Part shown: positions 1 to 8,174 of the stretch, piece by piece
How the letters are laid out: every line of letters starts with the position of its first letter
Numbering within the stretch: the first letter of the stretch is position 1
Origin: ZC4RG30 sp964417875
GTDB lineage: Bacteria > Pseudomonadota > Gammaproteobacteria > Steroidobacterales > Steroidobacteraceae
Direction of reading: 5' to 3'
Length of the DNA: 30,376 bases
NCBI GenBank assembly: GCA_964417875.1
Contig: CAYQJU010000032.1
Location: 1-30,376, forward strand
Made by a program: the position numbers and the translations under genes
The notes under the pieces: model-generated
Database searches by the model: none
What the model was told of the DNA's origin: nothing
The model's input: the letters and a program-made list of their open reading frames with translations, nothing else

Positions 1-151
1 ACAGCACGCCGAAGTAGTACCAGAAGTTGAAGTTCTTCGGCGCGTAGTAGCCGGTGAGCTGGGTGTCGACGAACTGGTCGACGGGCAGGCGCTTGTTCAG
101 CCAGCCCATGAAGCCCTTGCGCTCAGGGTAGGTCGTTCCGGTGGAGGCCAT
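1..151 (-). CDS. petB: Cytochrome b of the bc1 complex, N-terminus only
   Basis: Only the first 50 codons are in the window; the gene runs off the left end. The start is ATG at 151-149. It directly abuts the petA stop and has GGAGG about nine bases upstream, inside the end of petA. The visible protein has the soluble N-terminus of proteobacterial cytochrome b: a basic amphipathic stretch with GFMGWLNKRLPVDQ, then TGYYAPKNFNFWYYFG leading towards the first membrane helix. Cytochrome b carries the two b hemes and the quinone sites of ubiquinol:cytochrome c oxidoreductase in the inner membrane. The identification rests on this segment and on petA immediately upstream. The heme-ligating histidines lie outside the window. 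petC is expected next but cannot be seen. Confidence 0.88.
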   Translation of the reverse strand, partial: MASTGTTYPERKGFMGWLNKRLPVDQFVDTQLTGYYAPKNFNFWYYFGVL

Positions 152-781
152 TTATGCAGCCTCCGAATTCGCGTCGACACCGATCACCAGCGTGTTCTCG
201 TCAGGGAAGGAATAAACGGGGATGGCAAGGTTGGTGGACGCGGGCGAACCCTCGAACACACGACCGGCCAGGTCGAACTTGGAGCCATGGCAGGGGCAGA
301 AGAAGCCGCCCGGCCAGTTGGCGCCCAGCTCGGGTGAGGCACCGGCCTCGAAGCGCGCCTTCGGCAGGCAGCCCAGGTGCGTGCAGGTGCCCTCGACCAC
401 GAGGAACTCCGGCCGCGCCGCGCGCGCCTCGTTGCGGGCATAGTCCGGCTGGTCGGAGGCGCTGGACCCGGCGTCCTTCAGTTCGCCCTCGTGCCCGGAC
501 AGCCGCGAGAGCATCTCGGGCGTGCGCCGCAGGACATACATCGGCTTCTTGCGGTAAACATAAGTGACCATCTGGCCCGGCTCGATCTTGGTCAGGTCGA
601 CCGTGACCGGCGCGCCGGCGGCGCGGGCCCGCTCGGACGGGGACCAGGAGGCGATGAACGGCACCGCGGCGAAGGCCACGCCCACGGCGCCAGTGGCCGT
701 GGTCGCGAAAGTGAGGAAGCCGCGGCGGTCCTGGTCGACCTCGGGCATGGGGACAACGGCGTCGATAGGATCTCTGGTCAT
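152..781 (-). CDS. petA: Ubiquinol-cytochrome c reductase Rieske iron-sulfur subunit
   Basis: This is the Rieske [2Fe-2S] protein of the bc1 complex, which passes electrons from ubiquinol to cytochrome c1 on the periplasmic side. The protein is 209 residues. A twin-arginine-like DRRGFL motif (about residues 18-23) precedes one membrane helix (about 27-45), the usual Tat-targeted anchor. The cluster ligands are visible as CTHLGC (Cys133, His135, Cys138) and CPCHGS (Cys162, Cys164, His165); the second motif is followed by the typical KFD. ATG at 781-779 is chosen because GGAAA lies upstream; a TTG one codon earlier is possible but less likely. The gene is immediately followed by petB, as in classical petABC operons. 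A TATAAT element lies about 90 bases upstream. The call is firm. Confidence 0.96.
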   Translation of the reverse strand: MTRDPIDAVVPMPEVDQDRRGFLTFATTATGAVGVAFAAVPFIASWSPSERARAAGAPVTVDLTKIEPGQMVTYVYRKKPMYVLRRTPEMLSRLSGHEGELKDAGSSASDQPDYARNEARAARPEFLVVEGTCTHLGCLPKARFEAGASPELGANWPGGFFCPCHGSKFDLAGRVFEGSPASTNLAIPVYSFPDENTLVIGVDANSEAA

Positions 782-867
782 CAAGATTTCCGAAGACTGG
801 GCATGTTTGGGCTTTGTTGCCGCAAGGCCACGAGGCTCATGTGGCCCTGCGATGCGGTCAGCCCGGC

Positions 868-873
868 ATTATA
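868..873 (-). promoter_or_regulatory. Candidate -10 element for petAB(C)
   Basis: Read on the minus strand these six bases are a perfect TATAAT. They lie in the 126-base divergent gap between petA and the degS-like gene. I find no good -35 match at 16-18 bases spacing. If used, transcription would start near 861 and leave a leader of about 80 bases before petA. On the plus strand the overlapping TATACA (870-875) could instead serve the divergent protease gene. Confidence 0.4.
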
Positions 874-910
874 CACTACGGCCCGCACCCGCCCATTGCA
901 CGCCCATGGC

Positions 911-2068
911 ATGACCAGCTCCTTTCGACAGTACGCGCTGTTCCTGGCCGGATCGATCCTCGGTGGTGTACTGGTGACTCTGCTGTTGCTGCAATTCCTG
1001 CCGGCATCGACCCCCGCGGGTCCGGGTTCTGCCAGCGGCGGCGCCAGCACCGGCGCACCAGCGGCAGGCCTTGCCGACGCGGCGACATTCGACCCCGACG
1101 CATCGCTGCCGCCGGCCGCCACCAGCTTCGCGCCGGCCGTGCGTCGCAGTGCACCGGCCGTGGTCAGCATCTACACGCGCCGCGCGGCGTCCCCGGCCGC
1201 CGGCACCGAGCAGCCCCTCGATGCGCCGGTGCAGCCGCGCTATCGCGATGGCCTGGGCTCCGGCGTCATCGTCGATGCCATGGGCCATGTGGTCACCAAC
1301 CAGCATGTGATCCAGAACTCCGAGCAGATCCGCGTGCAGCTGGCCGACGGGCGCGAGGCGCCGGTGCAGGTGGTGGGCAGCGATCCTGACACCGACCTTG
1401 CGGTGCTGAAGATCGACCTGGACCAGCTGCCGGTGATGCACCTGGGCCGCTCCGACCGCGTGGCCGTCGGCGATGTGGTGCTGGCGATCGGCAACCCGCT
1501 GGGCCTGTCGCAGACCGTCACCGCCGGCATCGTCAGCGCCACCGGTCGCGCCGACCTCGGCGTCGCCACCTTCGAGGACTTCATCCAGACCGATGCCGCC
1601 ATCAACGAGGGCAATTCCGGCGGCGCGCTGGTGAACACGCAGGGCGAGCTGATCGGCATCAACACCGCGGTGCTGGGACGCGGCCTCGACGCCGAAGGCA
1701 TCGGCATCGCCATTCCGGTGGACATGGTGCGCGGCGTGATGGGCGAGATCCTCGCCAGCGGGCGCGTGGTGCGCGGCTGGGTGGGCGTGGTGCTCGAGGA
1801 TGTGCCGGATGAATATGCGCGCCACGAGGGTTTCGCGCATGGCGGCGTGGTGGTCAGCAATTTCTATCGCAATTCACCGGCGCGGCGGGCGGGTCTGGCG
1901 CGCGGCGATGTGATCGAAACCATCGATGGCACGCCGGTGCGCAGCGCGCGTGATGCACTGGCGCGCATCGCCGGCCGCGAACCCGGCAGCCGCATCACGA
2001 TCAGCGGCCTGCGCGGCGCGCAACCGGTCAGCGTCGATCTGGTGGTGATGGAGACGCCGGCGCGCTGA
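911..2068 (+). CDS. degS: Periplasmic HtrA-family serine protease, DegS/AlgW type
   Basis: This is a 385-residue membrane-anchored trypsin-like protease with one PDZ domain. Members of this group sense misfolded outer-membrane proteins and cut an anti-sigma factor of the RseA/MucA kind. The N-terminal helix (about residues 8-30) is followed by an Ala/Gly/Pro-rich linker and a protease domain (about 70-280). The triad is visible as His132 (TNQHVI), Asp162 (DTDLAVLKI) and Ser236 (GNSGGAL). A single PDZ domain follows (about 285-383), ending in VDLVVM. The length matches DegS/AlgW rather than two-PDZ DegP. The frame stays open far upstream, but ATG 911 is the first start that gives a membrane anchor, and the upstream part is antisense to petA. 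The 3' end is two bases from the murA stop, so the genes converge. Whether it is closer to DegS or AlgW cannot be settled here. Confidence 0.9.
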   Translation: MTSSFRQYALFLAGSILGGVLVTLLLLQFLPASTPAGPGSASGGASTGAPAAGLADAATFDPDASLPPAATSFAPAVRRSAPAVVSIYTRRAASPAAGTEQPLDAPVQPRYRDGLGSGVIVDAMGHVVTNQHVIQNSEQIRVQLADGREAPVQVVGSDPDTDLAVLKIDLDQLPVMHLGRSDRVAVGDVVLAIGNPLGLSQTVTAGIVSATGRADLGVATFEDFIQTDAAINEGNSGGALVNTQGELIGINTAVLGRGLDAEGIGIAIPVDMVRGVMGEILASGRVVRGWVGVVLEDVPDEYARHEGFAHGGVVVSNFYRNSPARRAGLARGDVIETIDGTPVRSARDALARIAGREPGSRITISGLRGAQPVSVDLVVMETPAR

Positions 2069-2070
2069 AG

Positions 2071-3342
2071 CTAGCGTGCGGCCGGCACCGCCACGCGCCG
2101 GATCTCCGCGCCCAGCTGCGCCAGCTTTTCCTCGATCGATTCGTAGCCGCGATCGATGTGGTAGATGCGGTCGATCTCGGTGCGCCCCTGCGCAACCAGT
2201 CCGGCGATCACGAGGCTGGCCGAGGCGCGCAGGTCGGTGGCCATCACCGGCGCTGCGGTCAGGTGCGGCACGCCGCGGATGATGGCCGTGTTGCCCTCGA
2301 GCCGGATCTCCGCACCCAGGCGGCGCATCTCGAGCATGTGCATGAAGCGGTTCTCGAAGATGGTCTCGGTGATGGTGCCCACGCCATCGGCGATGCAGTC
2401 CAGCGCCGCAAACTGCGCCTGCATGTCGGTGGGAAAGGCCGGATACGGCGCGGTGCGCACATCCACCGACTTCGGCCGGCGGCCATGCATGTCCAGCTCG
2501 ATCCAGTCCTCGCCGGTGCGGATGCTGGCACCGGCCTCGGCCAGCTTCAGCAGCACCGCATCCAGGTGCGAGGGCACGGTATGCCGTGCCAGCACCCGCC
2601 CGCCGGTAGCGGCGCCGGCCACGAGGAAGGTGCCGGTCTCGATGCGGTCCGGCTGCACCTCATGGTGCGCGCCATGCAGCCGCGGCACGCCATCGACCAC
2701 GATGCGGTCGGTGCCGGCACCGTGGATCTGCGCGCCCATCGCGATCAGGAAATTGGCGAGGTCGACCACCTCCGGCTCGCGCGCCGCGTTCTCGATCACC
2801 GTCTGCCCGTCGGCCAGCGTGGCCGCCATCATCAGGTTCTCGGTGCCAGTCACCGTCACCGTGTCGAGCATCAGCTGCGCGCCCTTCAGGCGCGCCGCGC
2901 GGGCGCGGATGTAGCCATTCTCCACATGGATCTGCGCACCCATCGCGGTGAGCCCGGCCACATGGATGTTCACCGGGCGGGCGCCGATGGCGCAGCCGCC
3001 CGGCAGCGACACATCGGCCTGCCCGAAGCGCGCCAGCAGCGGCCCCAGCACCAGGATCGAGGCGCGCATGGTCTTGACCATTTCATAGGGCGCGAAGAAC
3101 TCGCGGATGCCGCGCGGATCGACCTCGACGCGCTGGCGTTCCGCCACGGTGACCTTCACGCCCATGCCGCCCAGCAGCTGGATCATCGTGGTCACATCGT
3201 GCAGGTGCGGCACATTGCCCACCGACACCGGCTCATCCGCCAGCAGCGTGGCGGCGAGGATGGGCAGCGCCGCATTCTTCGCGCCGGAAATGCGCACCTC
3301 GCCATCGAGGCGGCGGCCGCCCGTGATCTGCAGCTGGTCCAA
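2071..3342 (-). CDS. murA: UDP-N-acetylglucosamine 1-carboxyvinyltransferase
   Basis: MurA transfers enolpyruvate from phosphoenolpyruvate to UDP-GlcNAc, the first committed step of peptidoglycan synthesis, in the cytoplasm. The 423-residue length is normal. Visible family motifs include the N-terminal GAKNAALP (Lys22, Asn23) and the loop LPGGCAIGARPV with the catalytic, fosfomycin-reactive Cys117. The start is TTG at 3342-3340. No ATG or GTG lies between it and an in-frame TGA ten codons upstream, and the protein begins with the expected family N-terminus. No strong ribosome binding site precedes it. The start lies four bases after the ibaG stop, so translation is probably coupled to ibaG. 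The ibaG-murA order is typical of gammaproteobacteria. Confidence 0.96.
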   Translation of the reverse strand: MDQLQITGGRRLDGEVRISGAKNAALPILAATLLADEPVSVGNVPHLHDVTTMIQLLGGMGVKVTVAERQRVEVDPRGIREFFAPYEMVKTMRASILVLGPLLARFGQADVSLPGGCAIGARPVNIHVAGLTAMGAQIHVENGYIRARAARLKGAQLMLDTVTVTGTENLMMAATLADGQTVIENAAREPEVVDLANFLIAMGAQIHGAGTDRIVVDGVPRLHGAHHEVQPDRIETGTFLVAGAATGGRVLARHTVPSHLDAVLLKLAEAGASIRTGEDWIELDMHGRRPKSVDVRTAPYPAFPTDMQAQFAALDCIADGVGTITETIFENRFMHMLEMRRLGAEIRLEGNTAIIRGVPHLTAAPVMATDLRASASLVIAGLVAQGRTEIDRIYHIDRGYESIEEKLAQLGAEIRRVAVPAAR

Positions 3343-3346
3343 GCGG

Positions 3347-3580
3347 TCAGCCCGGGTGTTCGGCGGGAGTCAGCGTGGTCAGCTGCAGTGCGTGGATCTC
3401 GCCGCCCATGCGCTCACCCAGCGTGCGATAAACCAGCTGGTGGCGCTGCAGCGGCCGCTTGCCCTCGAACTGGGCGCTGACCACCACGGCCTCGAAATGC
3501 ACGTTGTCTTCGGAACGCACGGTCACCCGGGCATCGGGCAGGCCGGCCCGGATGAGCTGCTCGATCTGGTCTGGAGTCAT
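3347..3580 (-). CDS. ibaG: BolA-family protein, IbaG type
   Basis: This is a 77-residue BolA-fold protein. IbaG-type members partner with monothiol glutaredoxins and are linked to iron-sulfur or acid-stress physiology and cell-envelope balance. The whole protein is one BolA domain with the family features: an N-terminal helix, a central VHFEAVVVS strand, then FEGKRPLQRHQLVYRTLG and a C-terminal IHALQLTTLTP. The conserved histidines (in VHFEA, QRHQL and EIHAL) are present. ATG at 3580 has AAGG at a suitable distance. The gene is first in a two-gene unit with murA, its usual partner, and divergent from kdsD across a 42-base gap. Confidence 0.93.
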   Translation of the reverse strand: MTPDQIEQLIRAGLPDARVTVRSEDNVHFEAVVVSAQFEGKRPLQRHQLVYRTLGERMGGEIHALQLTTLTPAEHPG

Positions 3581-3622
3581 GGCGAACCTTCTGCAAAGAG
3601 GCGCAAGTGTAAGCTATCGGCC

Positions 3623-4642
3623 ATGCAGACCCTATCGGCCAGGCCCGCCGACCCACGCGACGAAGCGGCGCTGATCGCCGCCGGCCGCCGCGCGCTGGAC
3701 ATCGAGGCGCGTGCGCTGGCCGCATTGCCCGCGCGCATCGATGGCGCCTTCGCACGCGCCTGCACACTGTGCCTCGCTGCCACCGATGCGCCGGCCACCG
3801 GCCGCGTCGCGGTCACCGGCGTGGGCAAGTCCGGCCACATCGCGCACAAGATCGCCGCCACGCTGGCCAGCACCGGCACCGGGGCGTTCTTCCTGCATGC
3901 CGGTGAAGCCAGTCATGGCGACCTCGGCATGGTGGTGCGTGGCGATGTGCTGCTGGCGGTCTCGCATTCGGGAGACAGTGGCGAGGTGCTGGCGTTGCTG
4001 CCGCACCTGACGCGCCTGTCCGTGCCCGTCATCGCGCTCACCGGCAACCCGGCCTCGCCCCTGGCGCGCGCCGCCACCGTGAACCTGGATGTCAGCGTTG
4101 CCGCCGAGGCCTGCCCGCTGAACCTGGCGCCCACGGCCAGCACTACCGCCGCGCTGGCGATGGGCGATGCGCTGGCCGCGGCACTGCTCGCGGCACGCGG
4201 CTTCACGCCGGAGGACTTCGCCCGTTCGCATCCTGGCGGCGCGCTGGGCCGCCGGCTGCTGCTGCGCGTGGCCGACGTGATGCGGCGGGATGAAGAACTG
4301 CCACGCGTCGCCGCCACGGTCACCCTGGAGGCCGGCCTGGTCGAGATGGGCCGCAAGGGCCTGGGACTCACCGCCGTCACCGATGATGACGGGCGCCTGC
4401 TTGGCGTGTTCACCGATGGCGACCTGCGCCGCGCGCTCGACCAGGGAGTGGACCTGCGCGCCACGCGCATCGAGGCGGTGATGACGCGCGCGCCGCGCAC
4501 CGTGCGTCCCGCGCAGCTGGCCGCCGAAGCCGTGAACGACATGCAGGAACACCGCATCACCGCGCTGCTGGCCGTCGACGATGCGGGGCGGCTGGTGGGC
4601 GCACTGAACATCCACGACCTGCTGCGCGCCGGCGTGGTCTGA
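3623..4642 (+). CDS. kdsD: Arabinose-5-phosphate isomerase
   Basis: KdsD interconverts ribulose 5-phosphate and arabinose 5-phosphate, the first step towards the Kdo sugar of LPS. The protein has 339 residues: a sugar-isomerase (SIS) domain (about 55-195) followed by paired CBS domains (about 215-335). Visible features are GVGKSG (Lys69), ASTGTGAFFLHAGEASHGDLGM, the SHSGDSGE phosphosugar loop, SHPGGALGRRL at the SIS-CBS junction and LGVFTDGDLRR in the first CBS domain. The start is ATG 3623; the frame is open upstream but runs antisense to ibaG and murA. No clear ribosome binding site is visible. It heads the plus-strand gene block. Its usual neighbour kdsC is absent, and lptC follows after 19 bases. 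Confidence 0.95.
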   Translation: MQTLSARPADPRDEAALIAAGRRALDIEARALAALPARIDGAFARACTLCLAATDAPATGRVAVTGVGKSGHIAHKIAATLASTGTGAFFLHAGEASHGDLGMVVRGDVLLAVSHSGDSGEVLALLPHLTRLSVPVIALTGNPASPLARAATVNLDVSVAAEACPLNLAPTASTTAALAMGDALAAALLAARGFTPEDFARSHPGGALGRRLLLRVADVMRRDEELPRVAATVTLEAGLVEMGRKGLGLTAVTDDDGRLLGVFTDGDLRRALDQGVDLRATRIEAVMTRAPRTVRPAQLAAEAVNDMQEHRITALLAVDDAGRLVGALNIHDLLRAGVV

Positions 4643-4661
4643 TCTGGCACCGGGAGCTTCC

Positions 4662-5237
4662 ATGAGAAAGACACTGCTCGCGCTGCTGATGCTCGCCGTG
4701 CTGGGTGGCGCCGTGTGGTTCGCGATGGACCGGCGGGGCGCGCAGCCCGCCACGGCGGCCGAAGAAGTCGACCGCGAACGCAACGACTTCGAGGCCGAGG
4801 GCGTGCTGCTGCGGCAGCTGGATGCCGAGGGCCGGCTGCAATACGAGATCGAGGCCGAACGCATCGTGCAGCTGCGCAATGAGGGCGGCCTGGTCGCATC
4901 AAGGCTGACGCTGCGGCATGACCCGCCCGACAGCGAACCGGGCAGCACGCAGCAATGGGTGCTGACCGCCGACGAGGCGACGCTGCCGGCCGAAAGCCGC
5001 ATCGTGACGCTGACCGGCAATGTGCGCGCACGCAGCACACCGCCGGGCAGCCGCGATCCGCTGCAACTGGAGGCCGCCGAGCTCAGCTATGACATGGAGA
5101 AGCAGGAGGTGTTCACCGATGGTGAGGTTCAGTTCACCTCCGGCGGCATCTCCGTGCGGGGACGCGGCCTGCGCGTCGATATCACCGAAGGCACAGTCCG
5201 GCTAGAATCAGGCACCGATGCAACGATTTCCCTCTGA
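4662..5237 (+). CDS. lptC: LPS export ABC transporter periplasmic protein LptC
   Basis: LptC is the bitopic inner-membrane part of the Lpt machine. It receives LPS from LptB2FG and passes it to LptA. The 191-residue protein has one N-terminal membrane helix (about residues 4-21) and a periplasmic beta-jellyroll domain, recognisable by ERNDFEAEGVLLRQLDAEG, the conserved LRHDPP strand, VTLTGNVRARS and the C-terminal GGISVRGRGLRVD. The length equals the E. coli protein. ATG 4662 has GGGAG a few bases upstream. It overlaps lptA by 20 bases in another frame, which implies coupled translation. Sequence conservation in this family is low, so the call leans on length, topology and position between kdsD and lptA. 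Confidence 0.9.
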   Translation: MRKTLLALLMLAVLGGAVWFAMDRRGAQPATAAEEVDRERNDFEAEGVLLRQLDAEGRLQYEIEAERIVQLRNEGGLVASRLTLRHDPPDSEPGSTQQWVLTADEATLPAESRIVTLTGNVRARSTPPGSRDPLQLEAAELSYDMEKQEVFTDGEVQFTSGGISVRGRGLRVDITEGTVRLESGTDATISL

Positions 5238-5898
5238 CCGCGGCGCACGCGGGCTGCATGGCCGCGCCGCGGTGGCTGCGCTGCTGCTGCTCGCCGCGTT
5301 GCCGCGTCCGGCCAGCGTGGCCGAGTTCTCCGGCGAGCTGCGCATCCGCGAATATGAAAGCGCGGTGTTCGACTACCGCAACCGCAGCCTGACACTCGAG
5401 CAGGTGCTGATCACGCATGGCGATGACATCCGCGTCACCGCGAAGCACGCCGTGCAGACCCGTCAGCAGGGCAACATCAATCAGCTGGAGCTCAGTGGCG
5501 GCGTGTACATCGAGTTTCGCGATGCAAGGCTCGACGCCACCTCTGCCGTGATGATGTTCCGCGGCGACGAGTTCACCTCGGTGCAGGTGACGGGCTCGCA
5601 GGCGCAGTTCTCGCACCAGCCCGAAGGCTTCCCGCGCCGGGTGCAGGGCCTGGCGAATGCGATCAGCTATGAACCGGCCTCAGGGCAGGTGGAGTTCCGG
5701 GGCGATGTGTCCTATACCGATGGCTGCAACCGCCTCGAGGATCGCAACCTGATCCGCTATGACCTCAATGCCGGCGTGGCCACCGACGATGGCGATCCGG
5801 CAACGCGCGGCAGCATCACCATCTGCCTCGACCGCGACAACGACGAAGACCTGCGCCTGCCCGCGCCGCGCCAGCCAGAACGGGACACCGCACGATGA
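5218..5898 (+). CDS. lptA: LPS transport periplasmic protein LptA
   Basis: LptA builds the periplasmic bridge that carries LPS from LptC to LptD. The 226-residue protein has an N-terminal signal-like segment (basic residues, then about 17-29 rich in Ala/Leu) and an OstA-type beta-jellyroll with repeated short strands such as LTLEQVLITHGDDIRVTA, LSGGVYIEF and GQVEFRGDVSY. It is about 40 residues longer than E. coli LptA, with a charged C-terminal tail. Two cysteines, Cys170 and Cys203, lie near the C-terminus and could form a disulfide in the periplasm; the E. coli protein has no such pair as far as I know. It overlaps lptC by 20 bases and lptB by 4 bases. Confidence 0.9.
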   Translation: MQRFPSDRGARGLHGRAAVAALLLLAALPRPASVAEFSGELRIREYESAVFDYRNRSLTLEQVLITHGDDIRVTAKHAVQTRQQGNINQLELSGGVYIEFRDARLDATSAVMMFRGDEFTSVQVTGSQAQFSHQPEGFPRRVQGLANAISYEPASGQVEFRGDVSYTDGCNRLEDRNLIRYDLNAGVATDDGDPATRGSITICLDRDNDEDLRLPAPRQPERDTAR

Positions 5899-6668
5899 AC
5901 GCCGCCGCGGAGCCCGCCGACATTCCGCAGCCCGTCCCCGGCGGCTCGGTGCTGCGCGCCGAAGGCCTGCGCAAGGCCTACGGCGGCCGCGTGGTGGTCG
6001 AGAACATGGCGCTGCATGTGCAGTCCGGCGAGATCGTCGGCCTGCTGGGCCCGAACGGTGCCGGCAAGACGACATCCTTCTACATGATCGTGGGCCTGGT
6101 CAGCGCCGATGCCGGTTCGATCTCGCTGGACGGCAACGACCTGACGCACCTGCCCATGCACCGCCGGGCGCGGCTGGGCCTCGGCTATCTGCCGCAGGAA
6201 GCCTCCGTGTTCCGCCGCCTGTCGGTGGAGAACAATGTGCTGGCCATCCTCGAGACGCGCCGCGACCTGGACAAGGCCGCGCGCCGTGCCGAGCTGGAGC
6301 GCATCCTCGAGGAGCTGCACATCGGCCATGTGCGCAAGAGCCTGGGCATCGCACTTTCGGGTGGCGAACGCCGCCGCGCCGAAATCGCCCGCGCGCTGGC
6401 CGCCGCGCCGCGCTTCATCCTGCTGGATGAACCCTTCGCCGGCGTCGACCCGATTTCCGTGATGGACATCCAGAAGATCGTGCGCCAGCTGGCCGCCGGC
6501 GGCATCGGCGTGCTGATCACCGACCATAACGTGCGCGAGACCCTGGGGGTCTGCAACCGCGCGGTGATCGTCGACCGCGGCACGGTGATTGCGGCCGGAA
6601 GTGCGGACGAGATCCTTGCGAACGAACGGGTCCGCGAGGTGTACTTGGGCCAGAATTTCCGTATGTGA
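5895..6668 (+). CDS. lptB: LPS export ABC transporter ATP-binding protein LptB
   Basis: LptB is the cytoplasmic ATPase that drives LPS extraction from the inner membrane with LptF and LptG. The 257-residue protein is a single ABC domain: Walker A GPNGAGKTT (about 52-60), the Q-loop GYLPQEASVFRRLSVENN typical of LptB, signature LSGGERRR (154-161), Walker B ILLDEPFAGVDP (175-186) and switch His211. About 18 extra residues precede the usual N-terminus. The start ATGA overlaps the lptA stop. lptF and lptG are not in the window, which is normal. It lies directly upstream of rpoN, as in Pseudomonas and E. coli. Confidence 0.96.
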   Translation: MNAAAEPADIPQPVPGGSVLRAEGLRKAYGGRVVVENMALHVQSGEIVGLLGPNGAGKTTSFYMIVGLVSADAGSISLDGNDLTHLPMHRRARLGLGYLPQEASVFRRLSVENNVLAILETRRDLDKAARRAELERILEELHIGHVRKSLGIALSGGERRRAEIARALAAAPRFILLDEPFAGVDPISVMDIQKIVRQLAAGGIGVLITDHNVRETLGVCNRAVIVDRGTVIAAGSADEILANERVREVYLGQNFRM

Positions 6669-6672
6669 CCTG

Positions 6673-8130
6673 ATGCTGAAAGCCTCCCTGCAGCTCCGCC
6701 TCGGCCAGCAGCTGACGATGACCCCTCAGCTGCAGCAGGCGATCCGGCTGCTGCAGTTGCCGGCGCTGGAACTCCAGGCCCACATCCGCGAACTGCTCGA
6801 ATCGAATGTGATGCTCGAGGCCGAGGAGGACTCCGACTCCACCGGCACCTTCCAGTCTCTGGGCGCGGGCCCCAACGACATCGAGCGGCCCCATGACGCG
6901 GATGCCGGCAGCGACGGCAGCCATGCCGCCGAATCGGCCGAACCCGAGGTCGAGATCCTCGACGACGCCTGGCAGGAATCCACTGCCGCGCCTGGCGAGG
7001 CGCCATGGCAGGGTGATGACGACGAACGCCAGCAGGAGTACGCCGACGGCCGCGGCGAATCGCTGCACGATCACCTGCTGTGGCAGCTTGAACTGACGCG
7101 CCTCGATGCGCGCCAGCGCGCGATCGGCCATGCCGTGATCGATGCCATCAACGATGATGGCTACCTCAGCGAGCCCTTCGATTCCATCGCCGCGACCCTC
7201 AAGCCCGAGATCGACGCCAGCGAGGCTGAAATCGGCGATGTGCTGATGGTGGTGCAGGGCTTCGACCCGCTGGGCGTGGGCGCACGCAATGTCGGCGAGT
7301 GCGTCAGCCTGCAGCTGCAGGCGCTGCGGCCGGACGCCCCCGGCCGGGATGTCGCACTGACCATCGCCGGCACGCACCTGGACCTGCTCGCCACGCGCGA
7401 CATCGCGTTGCTGCGCCGCGTGCTGAAGGTCAGCGAGGAGGAACTGGAGCATGCCCTGGCGCTGGTGCGCGCCTGCCATCCCCGTCCGGGCTCCCAGATC
7501 AGCTCTGCAGCTCCGGAATACGTGGTCCCGGACGTTTTCGTGCGCCGGCGCGCGGACGGCTGGACGGTTGAGATGAATTCGGCCACCCTTCCCCGTGTAC
7601 GCATCAACGAAGGCTACGCGAGCCTGATCGGCCGCGCGGCCAGCCACGCCACGATGCGCACGCAGTTGCAGGAGGCGCGCTGGTTGCTGAAGAGCCTCGA
7701 GATCCGACATGACACGCTGCTGAAGGTGGCCCGGTCCATCGTCGAGCGCCAGCACGAGTTCCTGGAGCACGGTGAGGAGCACATGCGGCCGATGATCCTG
7801 CGCGACATCGCCGAAGCCATCGAGATGCACGAGAGCACCGTCTCGCGCGTCACCTCCGGCAAGTACATGCATACCCCGCGCGGCGTGTTCGAACTGCGCT
7901 ATTTCTTCTCCAGCCAGGTCGAGGGCGCCGATGGTTCGGGCACATCGTCCACCGCGATCCGCGCCAAGATCAGGAAGCTGATCCGCGACGAGCCGCCCGC
8001 CGCGCCCTATTCCGACAGCCGCATTGCCGGAATCCTTTCGAAGGAAGGCATTCCGGTCGCACGTCGCACCGTGGCCAAGTACCGCGAATCGATGGGCATC
8101 GCCCCGTCGAATGAACGCAAACGCACCTGA
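6673..8130 (+). CDS. rpoN: RNA polymerase sigma-54 factor
   Basis: Sigma-54 directs RNA polymerase to -24/-12 promoters and needs AAA+ activators. The 485-residue protein begins with region I (LGQQLTMTPQLQQAIRLLQL), the activator-response segment. An unusually Asp/Glu-rich region II follows (about 48-130), then the core-binding region III and the C-terminal DNA-binding part. The RpoN box reads ARRTVAKYRE at residues 463-472, as in known sigma-54 proteins, and is preceded by the helix-turn-helix around DIAEAIEMHESTVSRVTSGKYM. ATG 6673 lies four bases after the lptB stop and gives the standard N-terminus; earlier in-frame starts lie inside lptB. It is co-oriented and very close to lptB and hpf. 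Confidence 0.97.
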   Translation: MLKASLQLRLGQQLTMTPQLQQAIRLLQLPALELQAHIRELLESNVMLEAEEDSDSTGTFQSLGAGPNDIERPHDADAGSDGSHAAESAEPEVEILDDAWQESTAAPGEAPWQGDDDERQQEYADGRGESLHDHLLWQLELTRLDARQRAIGHAVIDAINDDGYLSEPFDSIAATLKPEIDASEAEIGDVLMVVQGFDPLGVGARNVGECVSLQLQALRPDAPGRDVALTIAGTHLDLLATRDIALLRRVLKVSEEELEHALALVRACHPRPGSQISSAAPEYVVPDVFVRRRADGWTVEMNSATLPRVRINEGYASLIGRAASHATMRTQLQEARWLLKSLEIRHDTLLKVARSIVERQHEFLEHGEEHMRPMILRDIAEAIEMHESTVSRVTSGKYMHTPRGVFELRYFFSSQVEGADGSGTSSTAIRAKIRKLIRDEPPAAPYSDSRIAGILSKEGIPVARRTVAKYRESMGIAPSNERKRT

Positions 8131-8174
8131 GCACTCCAATGATTTGTGAGAGCGAAGTGAAAGAGGAGGTCGTC

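Noticed and set aside
377..910. N-terminal extension of the degS-like protease
   Set aside because: The frame is open but runs antisense through petA and would place about 178 residues before the membrane anchor, unlike the family.
2158..3480. A 440-codon plus-strand open frame
   Set aside because: It lies opposite murA and ibaG; the product is rich in His, Arg and Gly and shows no family motif.
4644..4661. A sigma-54 -24/-12 promoter before lptC
   Set aside because: TGGCAC is present, but the GG-to-GC spacing is 8 rather than 10 bases, and the site lies inside a tightly packed operon.
6517..8139. A 540-codon minus-strand open frame
   Set aside because: It is antisense to rpoN, which is certain from its region I and RpoN box.
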